NCBI GenBank assembly: GCA_963777045.1
Contig: CAVZPD010000030.1
Coordinates: forward strand, 32,695-96,694
DNA: 64,000 nt
Source of the DNA: JAPSGM01 sp963777045
GTDB lineage: Bacteria; Chloroflexota; Limnocylindria; QHBO01
Direction: 5' to 3'
The notes under the pieces were generated by a model. It had not been told where the DNA came from, made no database searches, and worked only from the letters and a program-made list of their open reading frames with translations. Positions 25,550-32,511 of this stretch are shown here, piece by piece; position 1 is the stretch's first letter, and each line of letters opens with the position of its first letter. Position numbers and translations under genes: made by a program.

Positions 25550-27225
25550 TCGCCGAAGAGGAGGTCCCGGATCACCGGCATCGAGGGTGTGCCGTGGCCG
25601 ATGACCGACTCGAGGAACGGCCGGTAGACGAAGTCGCGGTCCGCTGCGGCGGCCCTGCGGCGCGCCTCGGCCTCCAGCTCGTGCATCTCGACGCTGCCGA
25701 GGTAGTACTCGCACAGCTGCGTCGACGAGAGGCGGGCGCGGTCCCACTTGTTGGCCGCCTCGCCCTCCTCCTGGAATCCGCCCTCGACCATCAGCTGCAT
25801 CGCCTCCACCTCGTCCATGGCGCCGGCGTGGATCCGGATGTCCATCAGCGCGTTGGTGATGGAACGCAGGTAGAACTTCCAGTGGACGAGCATGAGGGCC
25901 GGGTCCTCGGCTCCGTACCCGACGTCCATCATCACCTGCGTGACGTAGACCGCCCAGCCCTCGGCGAAGACGCCCGACTGGAAGACGGTGCGCACCAGCG
26001 ACGCGCACTGGTTCGAGTAGGCGAGCTGCAGGTAGTGGCCCGGGACCGCCTCGTGGATGGTCAGCAGCCGCAGCATGCGGTCGTTGTCCTCGCGGAGGTA
26101 CGACTCCTTTCGCTCATCGGTCCAGTCGTCGGGCATGGGCGTGATGGCGAAAAAGGCGTCGAGCCCGCGGTCGAGGGGGCCCGGCGGGATGAGCATCGCG
26201 CCGCCGAAGGCGCGCAGGAACTCCGGCGTCCACACGATCTGCATCGGGTCCTCGGGCAGCCCGACCAGGTCGCGCTCCCGCACGAAGCGGCCGATCCGGT
26301 CGTTCTCGGCGTGGCAGAAGTCGAGCAGCTCGCCGGCGGCCGGATGCTCGGCGGCGATGGCGTCCAGGACTCGGCGCACGACGACATCGTCCTCGGACGG
26401 CATCGGCTCGCCGCCTCCCCACTGCGGCCACAGGTCCCTGGCCAGGCGCGTCATCTCGTCGCGCACCCTGTCGTACTCGGCGAGGGCGCGCTGCTCCAGG
26501 TCCGCGGGGCTCAGCTCGGTCTTGAGGACGTGCCGGAACTTGGCGGCGTAGAGCTCCGCCCCCAGGCGGAAGTCGCCGGTCGCGCGGGGAAGGAGCTCGT
26601 CACGGAGCCAGGCTTCGAAACCGGCGATCGCCGCCTCCGCCGCCTCCGCGGCCCCCCGCACATCGGCCAGGAGCGCAGGTTCCCCGTGCTCGTCGGCCTG
26701 GGCAACCGCGGTGCGGCACAGGTCCACGAGCCCGCCGACGCGCTCGACCGCCTTCTCGGTGTGGAAGCGGCTCACCGGGCGGCCCTCGCCGGCAGAGAGC
26801 GTCTCGCGAGCCCCCGCCAGTGCGAGCGAGAGACCACGCATCCGTCTCGCCGCAGAAGCGAGCCTGTCAGGCAGCGGTGCGAATTCGCGCGCGAGCAGCG
26901 AGAAGAGGCCGGCGCCCAGCAGGTAGACGTAGGTGAGCGGGTTCCAGCTCGCCTCGCACAGCTCCTCCTCGCCGAAGCGCATCGCCTCGAGGTACTGGAG
27001 CAGGACCCGCCGGTCGACGGCCTGCTCGCGGCCCAGCTCGGCGGGGTCGAGCGCAGTCACCCTCTCGATCGATTCGGACAGCCAAGCCGAGCGCTGCCGG
27101 CGTCCCGCATCGGTCAGGTCCGGCCAGGCGCCATCGTGGGCATGCTCGCCGGTCTCGGTGGCGTGCACCGGGTGGAGCCGGAAGTAGTCGGCAAGCAGAT
27201 CGTCGACCAGCGCCAGGAAGCTCAT
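25546..27225 (-). CDS. DUF885 family protein (putative metallopeptidase), paralogue 1
   Basis: A 559-residue mostly helical protein with the DUF885 signature TIHEAVPGHYLQL (391-397 HEAVPGH), an HExxxxH variant of a gluzincin zinc motif, and the later EGWAVYVTQVM segment. No signal peptide. DUF885 proteins are regarded as M3/M32-like peptidases but lack a firm substrate. A second member is at 38919-40556. The start ATG at 27225 faces the TetR gene, with a 141-base divergent gap. Confidence 0.82.
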   Translation of the reverse strand: MSFLALVDDLLADYFRLHPVHATETGEHAHDGAWPDLTDAGRRQRSAWLSESIERVTALDPAELGREQAVDRRVLLQYLEAMRFGEEELCEASWNPLTYVYLLGAGLFSLLAREFAPLPDRLASAARRMRGLSLALAGARETLSAGEGRPVSRFHTEKAVERVGGLVDLCRTAVAQADEHGEPALLADVRGAAEAAEAAIAGFEAWLRDELLPRATGDFRLGAELYAAKFRHVLKTELSPADLEQRALAEYDRVRDEMTRLARDLWPQWGGGEPMPSEDDVVVRRVLDAIAAEHPAAGELLDFCHAENDRIGRFVRERDLVGLPEDPMQIVWTPEFLRAFGGAMLIPPGPLDRGLDAFFAITPMPDDWTDERKESYLREDNDRMLRLLTIHEAVPGHYLQLAYSNQCASLVRTVFQSGVFAEGWAVYVTQVMMDVGYGAEDPALMLVHWKFYLRSITNALMDIRIHAGAMDEVEAMQLMVEGGFQEEGEAANKWDRARLSSTQLCEYYLGSVEMHELEAEARRRAAAADRDFVYRPFLESVIGHGTPSMPVIRDLLFGD

Positions 27226-27366
27226 CGGTCCATCACCTCGCAGAGAGCGGCCCGCCCGGACGGGCGTGTGCCCATGCTAGCAACGTGGCTTTCGGTCATA
27301 CGCGCCGGTTGGCCCATGGGCGATAATTGAATCAAGGCACACTTGCCTGGGGAGGGACGGCAGGTC

Positions 27367-27957
27367 GTGGGAAGCCGCGAAGCCAAGAAGCTCGTCACAC
27401 GGCGAAGCATGGTCGATGCCGCCGCGCGCCTGTTCGCGGAGCGCGGGGTCGACGCTACGACGATGGACGACATCGCGAGGGCCGCAGGGACGAGCCGCAC
27501 CAGCGTCTTCAACTACTTCGGCTACAAGGAGATGATCCTGTGCGAGATCGGCGCCCGCTACGTCGAAGAGCTCGCCGGATCGATGCTCTCGGTGGCGCGA
27601 CGTTCGGCGCGCCAACGCCTGATCGACCTGGCCGACCTGGTCGCGGAGCTTGCGAACCGTGAGCCGGAGCTGATCAGCCCCATTGTCCGGGAGATGACCC
27701 ATCCGGATCCAAAGCGGCGCCGGCAGGCGAGCGCGACGATGCAGTACCGGCGCGTCGTCGAGACCTCGCTCGACATGCTCGAGGCGACCGGACGGCTGCG
27801 CAGCGCGCGACGGCGTCGCAGCTACGCCCGCATGATCGTCGACATGGTGGCCGGAACCGTGATCCGGGCCGGGGAAGAGTTCCCGCGAGCCAGCCTGCGC
27901 GACGAGCTCCGACGCTGCGTCGACGTCTTCCTGGAAGGGGCCCTGGCGCCCGCCTGA
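27367..27957 (+). CDS. TetR/AcrR-family regulator
   Basis: A 196-residue regulator with an N-terminal TetR HTH: RRSMVDAAARLFAERGVDATTMDDIARAAGTSRTSVFNYFGYKEMIL. The GTG at 27367 is chosen because GGAGGG lies about 11 bases upstream; a TTG at 27343 would add 8 residues. The ligand domain has no recognisable features. A small dyad (AGGCACACTTGCCT) lies just upstream, near 27335-27348, and could be an autoregulatory site. The divergent DUF885 gene is the neighbouring candidate target. Confidence 0.85.
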   Translation: MGSREAKKLVTRRSMVDAAARLFAERGVDATTMDDIARAAGTSRTSVFNYFGYKEMILCEIGARYVEELAGSMLSVARRSARQRLIDLADLVAELANREPELISPIVREMTHPDPKRRRQASATMQYRRVVETSLDMLEATGRLRSARRRRSYARMIVDMVAGTVIRAGEEFPRASLRDELRRCVDVFLEGALAPA

Positions 27958-27994
27958 CCGGGCCGCCACCACGACCCTGCGCTACGCTTTCGAC

Positions 27995-28720
27995 GTGAGC
28001 GACAACATCTGCTACCGAGACGCCTACGCGCGCCGAACCGAGGCGGTCATCGTGGAGGTCGACCCGGCCACCAACGCCGTGCTCCTCGATCGCACCGTGT
28101 TCTACCCCGGCGGTGGCGGCCAACCGGCCGACGCCGGCTGGCTCCAGGGCGACAGCGGCGGCACCTGGACGGTGACCGGCGCCAGGAAGCGGGGAGACGA
28201 CATCTGGCACGCCATCGAGGGCGAGCCGCCCGCAGCCGACACGAAGGTCGCGGTCGAGGTCGACTGGGACCGCCGCCATCGGCTGATGCGGACCCACTCG
28301 GCGCTCCACGTCCTGTGCGGCGTGGTCTGGCGCGACTACCACGCCTCCGTGACGGGCGGGAACATGGAGCCGCTCTCCGGGCGCATGGACTTCGAGTTCG
28401 AGACCATGGCCGGAGAGCTGGTGGACGAGATCGAGCGGCACGTGAACGAGGAGGTCGCGGCGGATCGCCAGATCGTCGTGAACGTCCTGCCGCGCGAGGA
28501 GGCGTTCGCCATTCCCGACCTGGTCCGAACGAAGGTCAACCTCCTCCCCGAGGGGATCAGCGAGGTCCGGACCATCGAGATCGTCGGGCTCGACCTCCAG
28601 GCCGATGGCGGCACGCACGTCGCCCATACCGGCGAGATCGGGCACGTGCGGGTGACCGGCTACGAGTCCAAGGGTCGCATCAACAAGCGCATCCGGATCG
28701 CCGTCGAGGACGCCCCTTGA
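27995..28720 (+). CDS. Alanyl-tRNA editing protein (AlaX)
   Basis: A 241-residue stand-alone version of the AlaRS editing domain, which hydrolyses Ser or Gly wrongly attached to tRNA-Ala. Motifs: TVFYPGGGGQPADAGWL, the zinc-binding HSALH (H101, H105), and DGGTHVAHTGEIG (H208). The residue that is a cysteine zinc ligand in the reference motif CGGTH is aspartate here (D204), so the metal site has 3 His plus Asp or is altered. The GTG start is at 27995. It is followed at once by a YbaK-type editing protein. Confidence 0.85.
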   Translation: MSDNICYRDAYARRTEAVIVEVDPATNAVLLDRTVFYPGGGGQPADAGWLQGDSGGTWTVTGARKRGDDIWHAIEGEPPAADTKVAVEVDWDRRHRLMRTHSALHVLCGVVWRDYHASVTGGNMEPLSGRMDFEFETMAGELVDEIERHVNEEVAADRQIVVNVLPREEAFAIPDLVRTKVNLLPEGISEVRTIEIVGLDLQADGGTHVAHTGEIGHVRVTGYESKGRINKRIRIAVEDAP

Positions 28721-28737
28721 CCATCGGTGACGGACCG

Positions 28738-29217
28738 ATGACGCCCGCCCTCGACGCTGCCCTCGCCGGCGGCCTTCGGCACCGTGTCGTGCGGACGGCG
28801 CTTCCCGACAGCGCCGAGCAGAGCGCCGAGCTGCAGGGGATCCCGCCGGGGGCGCTGCTGCGGACGATCGTCGTCAGGCGCGGTGCCGACGACTACGTGT
28901 TCGTGCTGGTCCCCGTCGGTCGCCGCCTCAACTGGCCGAAGCTTCGCGCACACCTGGGCGTGAAGCGGCTCTCCCTGCCGGACGGAGACGAGGCGCTGGC
29001 GGCAACGGGCTACGCTCGCTTCACCATCACGCCGTTCGGCGCCAGCCACGCCTGGCCGGTGATCGCCGACGCATCAGCGATGGAGCAGCCGGTCGTCTCC
29101 GTGGGTGGTGGCGTGCGCGGCGTGAACATCCACGCCGCGCCGGAGGAACTCGTCGTCGCCCTCGGTGCCCAGGTGGCCGACGTGACCGCCGCGGAGGATC
29201 GGCCTCACCACCACTGA
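28738..29217 (+). CDS. YbaK/EbsC-family aminoacyl-tRNA deacylase-like protein
   Basis: A 159-residue protein with the YbaK/ProX fold: LRHRVVRTALPDSAEQSAELQG, LRTIVVRRGADDYVFVLVPVGRRLNWPKL, ITPFGASHAWPVIAD and VVSVGGGVRGVNIHAAPEELV. Family members deacylate Cys-tRNA-Pro or Ala-tRNA-Pro. The Lys of the KT(L/I)VV motif is Arg here (R42), which may alter activity. The ATG at 28738 is chosen; a TTG overlapping the alaX stop (TTGA at 28717) would couple the two genes. Confidence 0.8.
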   Translation: MTPALDAALAGGLRHRVVRTALPDSAEQSAELQGIPPGALLRTIVVRRGADDYVFVLVPVGRRLNWPKLRAHLGVKRLSLPDGDEALAATGYARFTITPFGASHAWPVIADASAMEQPVVSVGGGVRGVNIHAAPEELVVALGAQVADVTAAEDRPHHH

Positions 29218-29224
29218 GCCACGA

Positions 29225-29758
29225 TCATGGCTTTCGGATCAGCTCCAGGTACACCTTGGTCGGGGGCCCCACCTGGTTGGCGTCGATCAGGAGCTTGCCG
29301 CTTCGGCCGTCCGGGTCGGTGAAGCGGACCTCTGCGAACTGGCCGTCGCCGCTCGAATCGGTCCCTTCAATCGTGAATCCGGCGCCGGGCAGCTCATCCT
29401 CGAAGAAGGCTGCCACCTCGTCCACCGACTGGTCGAAGTAGATGGTCTGGATCGCGCGCTGGAGCGGATCCTGGAGCTCGGTGTAGGCCGTTCCCTGCAG
29501 GTATCCGCCACCCTCCGGCATCGGCACCGCCGAGAGCTCCGGAATGAGGCCTTCGGCAAACAGCACGCCGCCGAGCTCCGCCATTCCAGCGGGGGCGCCG
29601 GCCGGTATCTCTCCGCCACCATCGGCGCCGGACGAGGATCCCGATCCGTCGCCGCTCGTCCCGCCGCCTTCCGACCGCGTTGGGGATCCACCGCATCCGG
29701 CTGCGGCGAGGGCGAGGGCGAGGGCGCACAGGGTGGCGAGCGTGGCGGTCCTGGTCAT
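29225..29758 (-). CDS. Lipoprotein of unknown function (operon end)
   Basis: A 177-residue lipoprotein: signal MTRTATLATLCALALALAAAGC with a clear LAAAGC lipobox, then a Gly/Ser-rich linker and a compact C-terminal domain (MPEGGGYLQGTAYTELQDPLQRAIQTIYFDQSVDEVAAFFEDELPGAGFTIEG read in overlapping pieces). The IYFDQSVDEVAAFFEDELP part is a pattern seen in small exported alpha/beta domains. The ATG is 3 bases after the stop of the nucleotidyltransferase-like gene, so they are one operon. It converges with the YbaK-type gene. No recognised family. Confidence 0.65.
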   Translation of the reverse strand: MTRTATLATLCALALALAAAGCGGSPTRSEGGGTSGDGSGSSSGADGGGEIPAGAPAGMAELGGVLFAEGLIPELSAVPMPEGGGYLQGTAYTELQDPLQRAIQTIYFDQSVDEVAAFFEDELPGAGFTIEGTDSSGDGQFAEVRFTDPDGRSGKLLIDANQVGPPTKVYLELIRKP

Positions 29759-29761
29759 GGG

Positions 29762-31138
29762 TCACTCCTTTTCGTGCTGGCTGGCTGGCGCGACGTTGCT
29801 GGCCGGCGGCAGGTGCGTGTCAGCCACGCTGTCGAGGTAGGAACGGATGGTGGGCACCCCCGTCAGCGCACGCTCGAACCACGCATTCACCGCGCCCATC
29901 GCGTCGTCACGCACTGCGGCGATGTCCTCCGCGCGGTCGGTAGCTTCGGCCCGGCGGCTGATCGCATCGCGGAGGTGCAGCAGCCTGCCCACCATCTCCG
30001 CCTCGGCGCGGCCCTCCAGTGCCGAGATGGCCGACATGATGAGCTGATCCACCTGGGCGACCATCGCATCGGTCTCGAACGCCTCGGGAGAATCGGCGGC
30101 TTCATCGAGTGTCCGCAGCAGTGCCGCCACCTGGTAGAGAGCCGTCACCGGCTCGTCGAAGAGCTCGCGAATGTAGGCTGCCTCGGCGTAGCGGCCGGTC
30201 AGGCGGAAGATGTTGTACATCCGCCGCGCCGCCTTGCCGTAGTTGGGCTCCTTGACCGCGTACTTGTAGACCTCCTCCGTGAGGCGTTCCACGTACTCGG
30301 CGACCGAGTCGGCCCCCATCTCCTTGACCAGCCGGCTGAAGAGCGGGATCGAATCGGTCTCGAGGTAGACCTCCTGGAAGTAGGGGTCAAGGAAACCGTC
30401 GAGAGGCGTGATCGTCCCGTCGGGCGCCTCCCACGTGGGATCCAGCACGTTCGAGGCGTTGGCGAGGCCATGGCTGACCGGATCCGCGATGACCCAGTCG
30501 AGCTTGCACCAGCCGGGGTCCTGGGCCACCTCATCCCAGTAGAGCGTCTGGGCCCCGTCGCCCACGTGCTGCCAGTCGATGCTCCCAGTTGCGATCGCCG
30601 CCGGGTTCCAGGAGACCGGTTGGCCGGCCTTGACGCCGACGCCCTCGACGACCCCATCGGCGGGCCAGCTGCCGAACTTCACCTCCTGCAGGCGAAAGCT
30701 GTCGCCGCGTAGTGCCCCGATCGCCTTGTCACGGACCACGCCGGCCAGGACGCGGCAGGCCTCCTCACGGGTGTCGGCCCGGATGTTGATTCGCTCGAAG
30801 AAGTCCGCGTCGGCCGGGAATCGCTGGATGCGACCCTGCGCCGCCGACCCTGAGAGTGCCAGCGCGGTCATCACCTGCGGCGGCTGATCCGCGAAGCCCA
30901 CGATCGCCGCCATGCGGCGGAAACGGTCCAGCTCCGCGGCATCGTGGTCGGCCATCGTCACCCGGTGCCCGTAAACGCCGGTGCTGACGTCGACCGTCAC
31001 GCTGCCCGACGACTCCGCGGACATGGCCATGATCCAGCGTTCCGCCTCGTCGCGGTCGATCTCGATCCCCATGGCGGCCGCCGAATCCAGCAGCCTGGAC
31101 GTGGCGACCTGGAGGGGGGCGGACTGCTCGCTGGCCAT
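29762..31138 (-). CDS. Predicted nucleotidyltransferase-fold protein (unrecognised family)
   Basis: A 458-residue cytosolic protein. Residues 97-112 (GSAAQGRIQRFPADAD, followed by FFERI) match the Pol-beta-type nucleotidyltransferase signature hG[GS]-x9-13-DhD, and KLDWVIADP (D214) could give the third carboxylate. The rest is helical (from about 280), with no recognised domain. There is no signal peptide or membrane helix. The gene overlaps nothing but is packed between the YggT-like gene (1-base gap) and a lipoprotein gene (3-base gap). Substrate unknown. It could instead be a coincidental motif, though GS, DxD and a later LD in a strand is a good fit. Confidence 0.6.
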   Translation of the reverse strand: MASEQSAPLQVATSRLLDSAAAMGIEIDRDEAERWIMAMSAESSGSVTVDVSTGVYGHRVTMADHDAAELDRFRRMAAIVGFADQPPQVMTALALSGSAAQGRIQRFPADADFFERINIRADTREEACRVLAGVVRDKAIGALRGDSFRLQEVKFGSWPADGVVEGVGVKAGQPVSWNPAAIATGSIDWQHVGDGAQTLYWDEVAQDPGWCKLDWVIADPVSHGLANASNVLDPTWEAPDGTITPLDGFLDPYFQEVYLETDSIPLFSRLVKEMGADSVAEYVERLTEEVYKYAVKEPNYGKAARRMYNIFRLTGRYAEAAYIRELFDEPVTALYQVAALLRTLDEAADSPEAFETDAMVAQVDQLIMSAISALEGRAEAEMVGRLLHLRDAISRRAEATDRAEDIAAVRDDAMGAVNAWFERALTGVPTIRSYLDSVADTHLPPASNVAPASQHEKE

Positions 31139-31139
31139 C

Positions 31140-31511
31140 TCAGATCGCCGCGAACTTCCGGACGACGCGGAGGACGAGCCCCTCCACCACCGTCCATCCC
31201 GCGAGGGCGGCCAGCATGGCCGGATTCAACCCGCCGCCGAGCGACGGATCCATGCCGGGGATGCCACCGCCCATCAGGTCGGCCAGGCCACCACCGATGC
31301 CGGCGACCGGCGCAGCGAGCGAATCACTCCAGGCCACGATCAGGTCACTGAATCCCCACTCTGCGGAGATCACGCCAAGGTCGAGCAGGATGCGGGCCAC
31401 CAGGACGAGCTGCACGACGGCGAAGGCGAGCACGACGAGCTTCCGCAGCATGCCCATCAGACCCCCGCCGCCGCCGCCGCGAGCCTGGGCCCACGCTGCC
31501 GGATTGAACAT
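31140..31511 (-). CDS. Small membrane protein, YggT-like
   Basis: A 123-residue protein: a Gly-rich N-terminus, a first helix in LRKLVVLAFAVVQLVLVARILLDLG, a Gly/Met-rich loop (GIGGGLADLMGGGIPGMDPSLGGG), and a second helix in NPAMLAALAGWTVVEGLVLRVV. The helix 1/ARILLDLG/APV/second-helix layout resembles YggT family integral membrane proteins, but the match is only approximate. It lies between a lipoprotein gene (29 bases upstream) and the nucleotidyltransferase-like gene (1 base downstream). Confidence 0.5.
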   Translation of the reverse strand: MFNPAAWAQARGGGGGGLMGMLRKLVVLAFAVVQLVLVARILLDLGVISAEWGFSDLIVAWSDSLAAPVAGIGGGLADLMGGGIPGMDPSLGGGLNPAMLAALAGWTVVEGLVLRVVRKFAAI

Positions 31512-31540
31512 CTTCCTCCTCGCGTCCCCCTGTCCTGTCC

Positions 31541-32278
31541 CTAGCGCCGGCTCTCGTCGCCGCAGGTGGCCTCAAGCGTTCCCGGAATCTGCTCCTTCTC
31601 CAGCGGAGTCGTCTGATCATCGAACGTGCCCTCCGCCGTCACGCTGTAGCCGTCGACCTGGATCCCGTCCGTGGACTGCATGTACCAGCCGACGCTGGGG
31701 TTCTCGAAGTCCGAGATGTCGTTGACGTCGATCCGCTGGATCACGTCGGGGCCCGAGTAGCGTCCCTGGGTGGCCGGGTCTTCGATGGTGGCCTGCATCT
31801 GGACCCGGACTCCGTCGAACTCGCCGCGAGAGTCGGTGGTGAACGAGTAGGTGCTGCTCTCGGTCGCATCGTGGCCGAATGCGCAGACGAAGTTGTCGAA
31901 CTCGTAGGTCTGGTCACCAACGGTGAGTGTCGCGCTCCCCGGGTCCAGGCGCGAGGTGATCAGATCGATGGTCTCCTTGGGCAGATCGCTGACCGTGGGG
32001 TTGTCGGAGATGGCGGTCCAGTCCACCTCCCTCAGGTCGATGGTTGCCCAGTCAATGGTCGTCAGGTCCACGGTTGCCCAGTCGACGTTCGAGATATCGG
32101 GAGGCGGCTTGGCGTCAGTGGATGACGGCGCCTGTGCGGGAGCGCTTCCGATGGCGGCCGCTTCCGAAGCCGCCGTGGAGGCCTGGGTCGGCCCCGTTGT
32201 CGCCTCGTTGCCACCGCATGCCGCGAGAAGCATTGCCGTGATCACGGTCGTGGCCAGGATTCGGAAGTTGGCACGCAT
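31541..32278 (-). CDS. Lipoprotein with five pentapeptide-like repeats
   Basis: A 245-residue lipoprotein from the ATG at 32278, with GAGGAG about 7 bases upstream. The lipobox LLAAC sits at residues 17-21, followed by a Ser/Ala/Pro linker. Residues 65-89 form five 5-residue repeats (VDWAT VDLTT IDWAT IDLRE) of the pentapeptide (A[D/N]LXX-like) type, with Trp alternating with Leu at the central position. A ~150-residue beta-rich domain follows with two Cys. First gene of the four-gene operon; the upstream palindrome at 32310-32328 is a candidate control site. Function unknown. Confidence 0.65.
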   Translation of the reverse strand: MRANFRILATTVITAMLLAACGGNEATTGPTQASTAASEAAAIGSAPAQAPSSTDAKPPPDISNVDWATVDLTTIDWATIDLREVDWTAISDNPTVSDLPKETIDLITSRLDPGSATLTVGDQTYEFDNFVCAFGHDATESSTYSFTTDSRGEFDGVRVQMQATIEDPATQGRYSGPDVIQRIDVNDISDFENPSVGWYMQSTDGIQVDGYSVTAEGTFDDQTTPLEKEQIPGTLEATCGDESRR

Positions 32279-32309
32279 CAAGATCTCCTCGTCGTTGGGC
32301 GGAACCGGT

Positions 32310-32328
32310 CCCAATCCAGTGGATTGGG
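32310..32328. promoter_or_regulatory. Perfect 19-bp palindrome, candidate operator
   Basis: CCCAATCCA-G-TGGATTGGG is a perfect 9+1+9 palindrome, 31 bases upstream of the pentapeptide lipoprotein ATG and downstream of the LuxR-type gene on the same strand. A site in the promoter region of the four-gene operon is inferred; as RNA it would form a 9-bp stem with too small a loop, so a DNA-binding dyad is more likely. Confidence 0.5.
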
Positions 32329-32511
32329 CCTGACGAGTGGCATGGCCTCGAACCATCCGAACTCATCGATCTGCCAGCCAGGAATGAGACTCCACTGCTC
32401 GGCGAGGAGGACAGCCTCGACATGTGCAGCGGCCATATCTGCGGCTTGGGCAGACCGGTTTGCATGGACCGCATGACGCCATGATTCGCGGACCGTGTCA
32501 TGAGTAACGGG

